Assembly: GCA_036171275.1 (NCBI GenBank)
Contig: JAVHQT010000093.1
Location: 5,862-69,861, forward strand
DNA: 64,000 bases
Direction: 5' to 3'
Source of the DNA: PALSA-1006 sp036171275
Lineage (GTDB): Bacteria > Pseudomonadota > Gammaproteobacteria > Burkholderiales > Gallionellaceae
Shown: in pieces, positions 26,655-36,355 of the stretch
Layout: every line of letters starts with the position of its first letter
Position numbering within the stretch: position 1 is the stretch's first letter
Notes under the pieces: generated by a model
Told to the model about the DNA's origin: nothing
Seen by the model: only the letters and a program-made list of their open reading frames with translations
The model's database searches: none
Program-made: the position numbers and the translations under genes

Positions 26655-27916
26655 CCGCTCCTATCCTTTTGAATACCTTAGATTTTGACCAACCATGGAC
26701 GCTGGAAAACTATCTAAAGGTCGGCGGGTACAAAGCCCTAGCAAAGATTATTCAAGAAAAAATGCTACCTGAAACCATCATCGCAGAAGTAAAAGCATCT
26801 GGGTTGCGTGGACGAGGCGGCGCTGGCTTTCCGACTGGCTTGAAATGGAGTTTCATGCCACGCCAATTTCAAGGTGACAAGTACTTGGTGTGCAACTCAG
26901 ACGAAGGCGAACCAGGCACCTGTAAAGATCGCGACATTCTGCGTTACAACCCTCACATGTTGATTGAAGGCATGGCAATTGCCGCCTACACAATGAATAT
27001 AAAAGTTGGCTATAACTATGTTCATGGCGAGATATTCGAAGCTTATGAGCGCATGGAAGAAGCATGCCAAGAAGCGCGTCAAGCAGGCTACTTAGGGCAA
27101 AACATCCTTGGTAGCGAGTTTGAATTTGAATTGCATAATCATTTAGGTTATGGCGCTTATGTGTGTGGTGAAGAAACTGCCTTGCTCGAATCGATTGAAG
27201 GCAAAAAAGGGCAGCCACGCTTTAAGCCGCCATTCCCAGCCAGTTTTGGCTTATACGGCAAGCCAACAACCATCAATAATACTGAAACTTTTGCCAGCAT
27301 TCCTTACATCATAAACCAAGGAGGCAAGGCTTTTGCGGATTTAGGCGTACCCAATAGCGGTGGGATTAAGTTGTTTTCAGTTTCGGGTCATGTCAATAAT
27401 CCGGGCAACTTTGAGGTTCCAATGGGAACCCCTTTCAGCAAATTGCTCGAACTTGCCGGCGGTGTACGACACGGACATAAACTGAAAGCAGTTATTCCAG
27501 GTGGGTCATCAATGCCTGTTTTGCCAGCCGACATTATGATGAACGTCAATATGGATTTTGATTCATTACAAAAAGCGGGATCTTATTTAGGTTCAGGCGC
27601 TGTAATTGTGATGGACGAAACAACCTGCATGGTCAAAGCACTGGAACGCTTATCTTATTTTTATCATGAAGAATCCTGCGGGCAATGCACTCCATGTCGT
27701 GAGGGAACAGGTTGGCTTTATCGCATTGTGCATCGAATCGAGAATGGGCAAGGTCGCCCTGAAGATTTAGATTTATTACTTGATTTGTGCAACAACATTG
27801 CTGGACGAACAATTTGTGCTTTAGGTGATGCTGCAGCTTGGCCTGTACAGGGATTCCTCAAGCATTATCGCAAAGAATTTGAATACCACATCGAACACAA
27901 ACGTTGCTTGGTTTAA
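26651..27916 (+). CDS. nuoF: NADH-quinone oxidoreductase subunit F
   Basis: The 421-aa flavoprotein subunit oxidises NADH. It shows the glycine-rich GLRGRGGAGFPTGLKW nucleotide site, the FMN region YLVCNSDEGEPGTCKDR, and the N3 [4Fe-4S] motif SCGQCTPCREGTGW with a later Cys in AGRTICALGDA. All conserved residues appear intact. Confidence 0.97.
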   Translation: MTAPILLNTLDFDQPWTLENYLKVGGYKALAKIIQEKMLPETIIAEVKASGLRGRGGAGFPTGLKWSFMPRQFQGDKYLVCNSDEGEPGTCKDRDILRYNPHMLIEGMAIAAYTMNIKVGYNYVHGEIFEAYERMEEACQEARQAGYLGQNILGSEFEFELHNHLGYGAYVCGEETALLESIEGKKGQPRFKPPFPASFGLYGKPTTINNTETFASIPYIINQGGKAFADLGVPNSGGIKLFSVSGHVNNPGNFEVPMGTPFSKLLELAGGVRHGHKLKAVIPGGSSMPVLPADIMMNVNMDFDSLQKAGSYLGSGAVIVMDETTCMVKALERLSYFYHEESCGQCTPCREGTGWLYRIVHRIENGQGRPEDLDLLLDLCNNIAGRTICALGDAAAWPVQGFLKHYRKEFEYHIEHKRCLV

Positions 27917-27935
27917 GCAAACGAATAGGTGAGTC

Positions 27936-30248
27936 ATGATTAACATTGAAATTGACGGCAAACGGATTGAAACAAAAAACGGCTCCACAGTAATGGAGGC
28001 TGCCCACGCAGCGGGAATAGAAATTCCTCACTTTTGCTACCACAAAAAACTTTCAATTGCGGCTAATTGCCGAATGTGCCTAGTACAAGTTGAAAAAGCA
28101 CCCAAACCACTTCCTGCGTGCGCCACCCCCGTTACTGAAGGCATGAAAGTCTTTACTGCCTCCGAGCAAGCAATCAAAGCTCAAAAGGGTGTAATGGAAT
28201 TTCTCCTGATTAATCATCCACTTGACTGTCCTATTTGCGACCAAGGAGGAGAATGCCAGTTGCAAGATACTGCAATGGGATATGGCGCTTCTGCCTCACG
28301 TTACAACGAGGAAAAGCGCACTGTTTTACAAAAAGAAATAGGTTCTTTAATTTCTGCAGATGAAATGAGTCGCTGCATAAACTGCACGCGCTGTGTCCGT
28401 TTTGGTCAAGAAATTGCCGGTCAAATGGAATTGGGACAAGCATTTAGGGGTGAGCTTGCCGAAGTGATGTCGTTCGTTTCTGCTACGGTGAACTCTGAAC
28501 TTTCGGGAAATATGATTGACCTTTGCCCCGTAGGCGCCTTGACCAGCAAACCATTTCGTTACAAGGCAAGGTCTTGGGAGTTGTCGCGTCGACGCTCAGT
28601 GAGCGCACATGACAGTATAGGAACGAATCTAGCAATTCATACCAAAAATAATAAAGTTGTTCGTGTCTTGCCGATTGAGAACGAAGATATTAACGAATGC
28701 TGGTTATCCGACAAAGACCGCTTTGCTTATGACGGCTTAAACTCTACCGAACGATTAACCAAGCCGATGATAAAGCAAGATGGGAAATGGCTAGAAGTCG
28801 AATGGCAAGTTGCTTTGGAATACGCAGCCAACTCACTGCAACAAATAGTAAGCGCAGCCGGCGCTGAGCAGATCGCAGGACTAGCAACCGGAATTTCAAC
28901 GCTCGAAGAATTATATTTACTACAAAAATTTGTTCGCGGCTTAGGGAGTGACAATATTGACTTTCGCTTGCGTCAATCAGACTTCAGAAGCGATGCTTAC
29001 CGGTTAGGTGTGCCTTGGTTAGGAATGAATATTGCAGAAATAAGTCGTGCCGATCGTCTACTGGTCATTGGAAGCTTCTTGCGGAAAGATCATCCTTTAT
29101 TGTCAGCCCGCATTCGTCAAGTCGTTAAAAAGGGTGCGCAACTCAGTGTCATTCATTCAACAGATGATGATTTGCTGATGCCTGTTGCGCACAAGGCGAT
29201 CGTTGCGCCTGACGAAGTGGTGGCGACCTTGCAGCAACTTGTTCTGGTTTTAGAAGCTCAAATGGCTGAACAGCCAATCGCAGCCGATACAGAAATAATT
29301 GGAATTGCAAAAAGCCTCGCGGACGGCGAGAGAATTGCTGTACTGCTCGGAAATTTCGCTCAGCAGCATCCACAAGCATCAGTGCTTCAAATGCTAGTGC
29401 AACGTGTTGCAAGTTTAACACTAGGAAAATTTGGGTTTATTGGCGAGTCAGCAAACAGTGTGGGCGGCTACTTTGCGCAAGCAATTCCAACCAATCGTGG
29501 TTTAAACGCCGCTGAATTAATCGACAAGCCAAGGAAAGCTTATGTGTTACTCAATGTTGATCCAGCACTTGACACGGCTAATTCACAAAAATCACTAGCC
29601 GCAATGCACACGGCAGACTTAGTTATTGCTTTGTCTTCGTATAAAAGCAATACTTTAAACTATGCAGATGTTATCTTACCGATTTCGCCATTTACAGAAA
29701 CATCAGGCACCTTTATCAGCACTGAAGGGCGAGTACAAAGTTTTCAATCTGCAGTAAGCCCGCTAGGCAATTCTAGACCAGCATGGAAAGTATTACGGGT
29801 TTTAGGCAACCTTTTAAAAATTGATGGGTTTAATCAAGAATCATCCCAAGATATAAGAGATGAAGCACTGCGTGGCGTTGAGATTTCCGCTAAATTATCC
29901 AATAAAATCAATGACTTAGGCAATATAAGCACTGAAAAAACAGAAGGCTTCCAGCGTATAAGTGAAGTTCCTATTTACGCAACAGATGCGATTGTTCGAC
30001 ATTCTCAAGCTCTCCAGCTAACCGTCGATGCAATGCCACCCAAAGCTTGGCTGAACGACTTAGATATGGAAAAGTTAGGTTTAAAAGAAGGTGATAACGT
30101 CAAAGTTAGCCAAGGCACAGGCACTGCAAGCTTGACCGTTGCCGCAGATAAAAAACTGCCCAAAGGTGTTGTTAGGTTGGCTGCTGGCCACCTAGCTACT
30201 TCTACTTTAGGCTCAATGTTTGGATCAATTACCGTGGAGCGCGCATGA
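27936..30248 (+). CDS. nuoG: NADH-quinone oxidoreductase subunit G
   Basis: The 770-aa subunit has an N-terminal [2Fe-2S] ferredoxin domain (HFCYHKKLSIAANCRMC), a [4Fe-4S] region with CPICDQGGEC, a second cluster CINCTRCVRFGQEIAG, and a molybdopterin-oxidoreductase-like body without catalytic role. It wires electrons from NuoF to the connecting arm. Length is typical of proteobacterial NuoG. Confidence 0.96.
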   Translation: MINIEIDGKRIETKNGSTVMEAAHAAGIEIPHFCYHKKLSIAANCRMCLVQVEKAPKPLPACATPVTEGMKVFTASEQAIKAQKGVMEFLLINHPLDCPICDQGGECQLQDTAMGYGASASRYNEEKRTVLQKEIGSLISADEMSRCINCTRCVRFGQEIAGQMELGQAFRGELAEVMSFVSATVNSELSGNMIDLCPVGALTSKPFRYKARSWELSRRRSVSAHDSIGTNLAIHTKNNKVVRVLPIENEDINECWLSDKDRFAYDGLNSTERLTKPMIKQDGKWLEVEWQVALEYAANSLQQIVSAAGAEQIAGLATGISTLEELYLLQKFVRGLGSDNIDFRLRQSDFRSDAYRLGVPWLGMNIAEISRADRLLVIGSFLRKDHPLLSARIRQVVKKGAQLSVIHSTDDDLLMPVAHKAIVAPDEVVATLQQLVLVLEAQMAEQPIAADTEIIGIAKSLADGERIAVLLGNFAQQHPQASVLQMLVQRVASLTLGKFGFIGESANSVGGYFAQAIPTNRGLNAAELIDKPRKAYVLLNVDPALDTANSQKSLAAMHTADLVIALSSYKSNTLNYADVILPISPFTETSGTFISTEGRVQSFQSAVSPLGNSRPAWKVLRVLGNLLKIDGFNQESSQDIRDEALRGVEISAKLSNKINDLGNISTEKTEGFQRISEVPIYATDAIVRHSQALQLTVDAMPPKAWLNDLDMEKLGLKEGDNVKVSQGTGTASLTVAADKKLPKGVVRLAAGHLATSTLGSMFGSITVERA

Positions 30249-31285
30249 TGGAAATTTTGCAATACGTGCAAGACAGCCTGGGAGTCGCATGGATTCCGGT
30301 GTGGACACTGGTTAAAATCGTTGCGATCGTAGCACCGATTATGATTAGCGTCGCTTACTTGACTTTTATCGAACGCAAAGTATTGGGATATATGCAAGAT
30401 CGTCTGGGTCCGAACAGGGTCGGACCATTTGGTTTATTGCAACCATTGGCGGATGGTATTAAATTGTTGATGAAAGAAATTATCATTCCAACCGGTTCGA
30501 ATAAGTTTCTATTTGTACTTGCCCCGGTATTAGCCATTATGCCTGCCCTAGCAGCATGGGCCGTTGTTCCCTTTGCAGACGGTTTAGTTTTATCAAACAT
30601 CAACGCAGGACTGCTATACATTTTAGCAATGACCTCACTAGGCGTTTACGGCATTATTATTGCTGGCTGGGCATCCAATTCTAAATATGCTTTTTTGGGT
30701 GCGATTCGTTCAGCAGCTCAAATTGTTTCTTACGAACTTGCCATGGGATTTGCTTTAGTGTGTGTTTTGTTAGCAGCTCAAAGCATGAACTTAGTGGATA
30801 TCGTAAATGGACAGCAAAATGGCTATGGTCTGTTAGGGTGGTATTTCATTCCACTTTTTCCGATGTTTGTGGTGTACTTTATTTCGGGCGTTGCCGAAAC
30901 GAATAGAGCACCGTTTGATTTGGCTGAAGATGAATCGGTCATTGTCGCGGGGTTTCATACTGAGTATTCAGGAATGGGGTTTGCCCTGTTCTTTTTAGCT
31001 GAATACGCGAACATGATTTTAATTGCAGCACTCACTTCTGTGTTGTTCTTGGGAGGCTGGTTGCCGCCCTTCGACTTTGCCCCTTTCAATCAAATCCCGG
31101 GAATTTTTTGGATGCTTGGCAAGATGTCATTTGTCTTATTCTTATTTCTCTGGCTGAGAGCAACTTTCCCGCGTTATCGTTATGACCAGTTAATGCGTTT
31201 GGGATGGAAAATTCTAATTCCACTGACCCTGATTTGGGTGGTGGTGGTCGCAACTTGGATGCAAACACCGTTTTGGTTGTGGTAA
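30245..31285 (+). CDS. nuoH: NADH-quinone oxidoreductase subunit H
   Basis: The 346-aa membrane subunit joins the arm to the proton-pumping domain. It has the conserved ERKVLGYMQDRLGPNRVGP segment and the acidic loop GVAETNRAPFDLAEDESVIVAG. It overlaps nuoG by four bases; ATGATG gives two possible starts one codon apart. Confidence 0.97.
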   Translation: MMEILQYVQDSLGVAWIPVWTLVKIVAIVAPIMISVAYLTFIERKVLGYMQDRLGPNRVGPFGLLQPLADGIKLLMKEIIIPTGSNKFLFVLAPVLAIMPALAAWAVVPFADGLVLSNINAGLLYILAMTSLGVYGIIIAGWASNSKYAFLGAIRSAAQIVSYELAMGFALVCVLLAAQSMNLVDIVNGQQNGYGLLGWYFIPLFPMFVVYFISGVAETNRAPFDLAEDESVIVAGFHTEYSGMGFALFFLAEYANMILIAALTSVLFLGGWLPPFDFAPFNQIPGIFWMLGKMSFVLFLFLWLRATFPRYRYDQLMRLGWKILIPLTLIWVVVVATWMQTPFWLW

Positions 31286-31291
31286 ATAAAC

Positions 31292-31780
31292 ATGCAAAAA
31301 ATCATACATTTTTTTAAAAGTTTCTTACTGATTGAATTACTTAAAGGTTTGTCAGTAACGGGGAAACATTTGTTTTCGCATAAAATTACTGTTGAATACC
31401 CAGAAGAGAAAACGCCGCAGAGTTTCCGTTTTCGGGGGCTACATGCACAACGTCGTTACCCGAATGGCGAGGAAAGGTGCATAGGCTGCAAACTGTGTGA
31501 AGCTGTTTGTCCTGCTTTAGCAATTAAAATTGAAGTAGCGGAACGTAGCGATGGTTCACGTCGAACCACGCAGTACGATATCGATTTAACTAAATGTATT
31601 TTCTGCGGTTTTTGTGAGGAGTCGTGTCCCGTTGACGCGATCGTAGAAACACGCATCTTTGAATATCACGGCGAGAAGCGTTCCGATCTCTATTACACAA
31701 AGCCAATGCTCCTCGCTATCGGCGATAAATATGAAGCACAGATCGCCAAAGATCGTACCGCAGATGCAAAATATCGATAA
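31292..31780 (+). CDS. nuoI: NADH-quinone oxidoreductase subunit I
   Basis: This 162-aa ferredoxin-like subunit holds two [4Fe-4S] clusters, N6a and N6b, through CIGCKLCEAVCP and CIFCGFCEESCP. It passes electrons from NuoG to NuoB. It sits six bases after nuoH. Confidence 0.97.
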   Translation: MQKIIHFFKSFLLIELLKGLSVTGKHLFSHKITVEYPEEKTPQSFRFRGLHAQRRYPNGEERCIGCKLCEAVCPALAIKIEVAERSDGSRRTTQYDIDLTKCIFCGFCEESCPVDAIVETRIFEYHGEKRSDLYYTKPMLLAIGDKYEAQIAKDRTADAKYR

Positions 31781-31789
31781 GGAATAGAG

Positions 31790-32425
31790 ATGATTGCTTT
31801 AGAAAGCTTAGTTTTTTATTTATTTGCTGGCGTTTCAATTTTGGCAGCTTTACGTGTCATTACGGCAAGAAATCCCGTTCATGCAGCCCTCTTTTTAGTT
31901 CTAGCCTTTTTCAGCATGGCGGGAATTTGGATGCTGCTTGAGGCAGAATTTTTAGCCATTACACTGGTGCTTGTTTATGTTGGTGCCGTTATGGTTTTAT
32001 TTTTGTTTGTTGTGATGATGCTAGATATCAATCTTGAAAAACTACGAGAAGGTTTTTGGCGATGGTTTCCGATTGGTGGATTGCTAGCCGCATTTATGGT
32101 CTTCGAGATGATCGCAGTTCTAGGTGCAAAAAGAACAACAGAAATAGGCTCGAATGCATTAAAACATACGGCAGATTACAGCAACACCAAAGAGCTAGGT
32201 CGCTTGATTTACACCCAATATGTATACGCGTTTGAACTTGCGGCGGTTATATTGCTAGTGGCGATTGTAGCAGCCATCGCCTTAACTTTACGGACACGTC
32301 GTGTCAGTCATAAACAAGACCCAAGCAAACAAGTGATGGTTAAAAGTACCGACAGGTTACGCATTATTTCCATGCCAGCAAGCCACAAAGTGGGTACATT
32401 GCCTGACGTGATAAAATCAGAATAA
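31790..32425 (+). CDS. nuoJ: NADH-quinone oxidoreductase subunit J
   Basis: The 211-aa membrane subunit has about five helices. The pi-bulge helix segment VLVYVGAVMVLFLFVVMML is characteristic. The charged C-terminal tail after residue 175 is cytoplasmic and variable in the family. Confidence 0.95.
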   Translation: MIALESLVFYLFAGVSILAALRVITARNPVHAALFLVLAFFSMAGIWMLLEAEFLAITLVLVYVGAVMVLFLFVVMMLDINLEKLREGFWRWFPIGGLLAAFMVFEMIAVLGAKRTTEIGSNALKHTADYSNTKELGRLIYTQYVYAFELAAVILLVAIVAAIALTLRTRRVSHKQDPSKQVMVKSTDRLRIISMPASHKVGTLPDVIKSE

Positions 32426-32440
32426 TTAAAAGGGGAAAGC

Positions 32441-32752
32441 ATGTTGATCTTAAGTTTGTCTCATTACTTAATACTTGGTGCATTACTTTTTGCAATCAGC
32501 GTAGTGGGTATCTTTTTAAATCGAAAAAATATTATTGTGCTGCTTATGGCAATCGAACTAATGCTACTTGCAGTCAACACCAATTTCATTGCATTTTCAC
32601 ATTACTTAAATGACATTTCAGGACAAATTTTTGTGTTCTTCATTTTGACCGTCGCCGCCGCAGAGGCTGCGATTGGATTGGCAATTCTGGTGGTGCTATT
32701 TAGAAATATACGCACCATAAATGTTGAAGATCTTGATAGCCTGAAAGGTTGA
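32441..32752 (+). CDS. nuoK: NADH-quinone oxidoreductase subunit K
   Basis: This 103-aa, three-helix subunit has the conserved membrane glutamates in LLMAIELMLLAVNTNF and AAAEAAIGLAILV, which form part of the proton path. AAAGGGGAAAGC precedes the ATG as a good ribosome-binding site. Confidence 0.96.
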   Translation: MLILSLSHYLILGALLFAISVVGIFLNRKNIIVLLMAIELMLLAVNTNFIAFSHYLNDISGQIFVFFILTVAAAEAAIGLAILVVLFRNIRTINVEDLDSLKG

Positions 32753-32760
32753 GCGAACTT

Positions 32761-34806
32761 ATGAACAATATGCAAAATTTGTATTTGCTAGTTCCACTAG
32801 CTCCTCTTTTTGGGGCTCTTATTGCAGGCTTATTCGGAAAAATGATTGGCCGAACTTGGTCTCACCGCATCACCATTGCCTTAGTGGCGGCGTCATTGCT
32901 AACCTCGCTAGTTATTTTTAAAGATGTGATGGCCGGCCACACATTTAATGGTTCAGTTTATAAATGGCTCTCTTCCGGAGATAGCAGCTTTGAAGTTGGT
33001 TTTCTAATCGATAAATTAACAGTTATTATGATGCTGGTGGTAACTTCCGTCTCGTTAATGGTTCACATCTACACCATTGGATACATGGCCGAGGATCCAG
33101 GCTATCAACGCTTTTATAGCTATATTTCTTTATTTACCTTCTCAATGCTAATGCTTGTTATGGCAAATAATTTTATGCAATTGTTTTTTGGATGGGAAGC
33201 TGTTGGGTTGGTTTCTTACTTGTTAATTGGGTTTTGGTACACACGTCCAACAGCAATTTACGCAAATCTAAAAGCTTTTTTAGTTAATCGAGTGGGCGAC
33301 TTTGGATTTCTGCTTGGGATTGGCTTAGTTCTGATGGTTTTTGGAACACTGGATTACGCCACTGTTTTTGCTAACGCGCAAAAATATGTAAATGATATTG
33401 CACCTATCCCCGGAGTGAGTTGGAATTTAATCACAGCGATTTGCATTCTGCTATTTATTGGCGCCATGGGAAAAAGTGCCCAGTTTCCGTTGCACGTTTG
33501 GCTCCCTGATTCAATGGAAGGTCCAACTCCAATATCTGCCTTGATCCATGCAGCGACCATGGTTACGGCTGGAATATTCATGGTTGCTAGGATGTCTCCT
33601 CTATATGAAATGTCAGATACCGCACTGTCTTTCGTGATGGTAATTGGAGCAATTACTGCCTTGTTCATGGGTTTCTTGGGCATCATTCAAAATGATATAA
33701 AACGAGTCGTGGCGTACTCTACCCTGTCACAACTGGGATACATGACAGTCGCTCTCGGAGCTTCAGCTTACACAGGCGCTATTTTTCACCTAATGACCCA
33801 TGCATTTTTCAAAGCCTTACTTTTTTTAGCGGCCGGATCTGTGATTATGGCAATGCACCACGATCAAGATATTCGGAATATGGGAGGATTGAGAAAATAT
33901 ATGCCGATCACATGGATCACCTCTTTAATCGGATCCCTTGCTTTGATTGGAACACCATTTTTCTCAGGATTCTTTTCAAAAGACACCATTATTGAAGCCG
34001 TTCAACTATCAACTATTCCAGGTTCAGGCTTTGCTTATTTTGCAGTGGTTGCCGGCGTATTTATCACAGCATTTTATTCTTTCCGAATGTACTTTCTGGT
34101 GTTTCACGGCGAAGAACGCTTTGGCAAAATAATTCATCATGACAATCAAGCCGACCACAAACTAGAAGCTGGCATTAAACATTCAGACACGACTAACCAT
34201 GAAGAGCACAACGGCCTGGCCCCAGGCCAAAAACCAATTGAAAACACATGGGTTGTGACACTACCTTTGGTTCTACTGGCAATACCATCTGTAATTATTG
34301 GTTGGTTTGCAACTAAGCCCCTCATTTACAGTGAATTTTTTGGTAATGCGATCTACGTTTCAGATAACCATCCTGCGATGCATGAAATGTACGAACATTA
34401 TGAAGGTGCGCTGAATATGGTACTGCACTCGTTTAGCACCCTCCCCTTATGGCTTGCGATTGCAGGTGTTGCGTCTGCATGGTTTTGCTACATGAAACGT
34501 CCCGATATTCCCGCTGCAATCCAAAAAAGATTCATGCCGATTTATATCATCTTGGAAAATAAGTATTACTTTGACCGATTCAATGACTGGTTCTTCGCTG
34601 GCGGCGCACGTGGCGCGAGTCGTTTGCTATGGAAATTTGGAGACGTGCAACTGATTGATGGAATAATGGTAAACGGCACAGCTCGTCTCGTCGGCCGCGT
34701 TTCGGCGCTAATTAGAAATCTCCAATCAGGTTACATTTACCACTATGCATTTGCCATGATTATTGGCGTGTTTGTGTTGTTAACCGTTCGTACTTGGTTC
34801 GAATAA
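32761..34806 (+). CDS. nuoL: NADH-quinone oxidoreductase subunit L
   Basis: The 681-aa antiporter-like proton-pumping subunit has about 15 or more helices plus a C-terminal lateral helix. It shows LFFGWEAVGLVSYLLIGFWY, the lysine helix HVWLPDSMEGPTPISALIHAATMV and FKALLFLAAGSV. I prefer ATG 32761; a TTG four codons earlier overlaps the nuoK stop but has no room for a ribosome-binding site. A hydrophilic His/Asp-rich loop (residues about 460-490) is variable in the family. Confidence 0.95.
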   Translation: MNNMQNLYLLVPLAPLFGALIAGLFGKMIGRTWSHRITIALVAASLLTSLVIFKDVMAGHTFNGSVYKWLSSGDSSFEVGFLIDKLTVIMMLVVTSVSLMVHIYTIGYMAEDPGYQRFYSYISLFTFSMLMLVMANNFMQLFFGWEAVGLVSYLLIGFWYTRPTAIYANLKAFLVNRVGDFGFLLGIGLVLMVFGTLDYATVFANAQKYVNDIAPIPGVSWNLITAICILLFIGAMGKSAQFPLHVWLPDSMEGPTPISALIHAATMVTAGIFMVARMSPLYEMSDTALSFVMVIGAITALFMGFLGIIQNDIKRVVAYSTLSQLGYMTVALGASAYTGAIFHLMTHAFFKALLFLAAGSVIMAMHHDQDIRNMGGLRKYMPITWITSLIGSLALIGTPFFSGFFSKDTIIEAVQLSTIPGSGFAYFAVVAGVFITAFYSFRMYFLVFHGEERFGKIIHHDNQADHKLEAGIKHSDTTNHEEHNGLAPGQKPIENTWVVTLPLVLLAIPSVIIGWFATKPLIYSEFFGNAIYVSDNHPAMHEMYEHYEGALNMVLHSFSTLPLWLAIAGVASAWFCYMKRPDIPAAIQKRFMPIYIILENKYYFDRFNDWFFAGGARGASRLLWKFGDVQLIDGIMVNGTARLVGRVSALIRNLQSGYIYHYAFAMIIGVFVLLTVRTWFE

Positions 34807-34831
34807 TAACTGCCACAGAATAGGAAATAGT

Positions 34832-36316
34832 ATGATTTTTGGACTCCCTTTATTAAGTGTCGCGATTTGGCTTCCCATTATTTTTGGGCTGCTTATTTTG
34901 GCGACTGGACATGACCGCAATGCGCCTATGGCAAGAAAAATTGCTCTTATTGGTTCAGTGCTGAGCTTTTTAGTAACCCTGCCGCTTTACTTTGATTTCG
35001 ACAAAACTACCAGCGCAATGCAGTTTGTTGAAATGAAGGAGTGGATTAAGCATTTCAATATTCATTATCATCTAGGCGTTGATGGCATATCGGTATTATT
35101 TATTTTACTGAACAGCTTTTTCACGCCATTAGTTGTCATCGCAGGTTGGAAAGTGATTGAGAAACGGGTTGCTCAATACATGGCAGCTTTTTTGATCATG
35201 TCAGGCGTACTCAATGGCGTTTTTGCTGCACTCGATGCAGTTCTATTCTATGTCTTTTGGGAAGCAATGCTCATTCCAATGTTTGTGATTATTGGTGTGT
35301 GGGGCGGACCGAATCGAGTCTATGCAGCAATGAAATTTTTCCTATACACACTCCTAGGTTCACTGCTGATGTTGGTCGCATTGATTTATCTGTACAACCA
35401 ATCTGGCGGAAGTTTTGAAATCCTAGACTACCAGGAAATGGCAATCCCGATGAATGCGCAAGTGCTTGTTTTTATTGCTTTTTTTATGGCATTTGCTGTC
35501 AAAGTTCCGATGTTTCCGCTCCATACATGGTTACCAGATGCGCATGTTGAAGCGCCAACGGGAGGCTCCGTGATCTTGGCGGCCATCATGCTAAAAGTCG
35601 GAGCTTATGGTTTTCTACGCTTTTCGATGCCAATTGCACCCGATGCCAGTCACAGCCTCGCGGGCGTCATGATTACACTCTCTTTGATTGCAGTTGTTTA
35701 CATTGGTTTAGTGGCCTTAACCCAAGCTGACATGAAAAAACTGGTCGCGTACTCTTCAATTTCTCACATGGGATTTGTAACGCTTGGCTTTTTCATCTTC
35801 AACGTGTATGGAATGGAAGGCGCTTTACTACAAATGCTCTCGCACGGATTTGTAGCTGGTGCACTATTTCTGTGTATCGGTGTGTTATACGATCGCGTGC
35901 ATTCTCGTCAAATCGTTGATTACGGTGGTGTTGCCAATAAAATGCCGATCTTTGCAGCTTTCTTTATGCTCTTTTCTATGGCGAACAGTGGTTTACCGGG
36001 CACAAGCGGGTTTGTTGGTGAGTTTATTGTCATCATGGGCTCGGTAAAAGCAAACTTTTGGTATGCATTCTTAGCTGCCACCACCCTAGTATTTGGTGCA
36101 GCGTACACCCTCTGGATGTATAAACGAGTCGTTTTTGGTGACATTACTAATGACCACGTTGCGCATTTACATGACATCAATTTCCGTGAAAAAATTATTT
36201 TTTCCTTGTTAGCAATCGCCGTTTTAGGGATGGGACTCTACCCATTACCCTTTAGCGAAATATTGCACGTATCGGTGAATGATTTACTTGTTCATCTTGC
36301 CCGTTCCAAAATTTAA
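34832..36316 (+). CDS. nuoM: NADH-quinone oxidoreductase subunit M
   Basis: The 494-aa antiporter-like subunit includes FYVFWEAMLIPMFVIIGVWG with the key glutamate, the motif PLHTWLPDAHVEAPTGGSVILA, and KKLVAYSSISHMGFV. It forms one of the three proton channels of the membrane arm. Confidence 0.97.
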   Translation: MIFGLPLLSVAIWLPIIFGLLILATGHDRNAPMARKIALIGSVLSFLVTLPLYFDFDKTTSAMQFVEMKEWIKHFNIHYHLGVDGISVLFILLNSFFTPLVVIAGWKVIEKRVAQYMAAFLIMSGVLNGVFAALDAVLFYVFWEAMLIPMFVIIGVWGGPNRVYAAMKFFLYTLLGSLLMLVALIYLYNQSGGSFEILDYQEMAIPMNAQVLVFIAFFMAFAVKVPMFPLHTWLPDAHVEAPTGGSVILAAIMLKVGAYGFLRFSMPIAPDASHSLAGVMITLSLIAVVYIGLVALTQADMKKLVAYSSISHMGFVTLGFFIFNVYGMEGALLQMLSHGFVAGALFLCIGVLYDRVHSRQIVDYGGVANKMPIFAAFFMLFSMANSGLPGTSGFVGEFIVIMGSVKANFWYAFLAATTLVFGAAYTLWMYKRVVFGDITNDHVAHLHDINFREKIIFSLLAIAVLGMGLYPLPFSEILHVSVNDLLVHLARSKI

Positions 36317-36355
36317 GATGTTGTCAAACTGCGCGAATTCGCCCTTGAGGAATAT

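Noticed and set aside
36336..36352. GAATTCGCCCTT between nuoM and nuoN, identical to the flank left by a common TA-cloning vector
   Set aside because: Only 12 bases match, the operon is continuous on both sides and nuoN starts normally just after, so cloning contamination is not supported.
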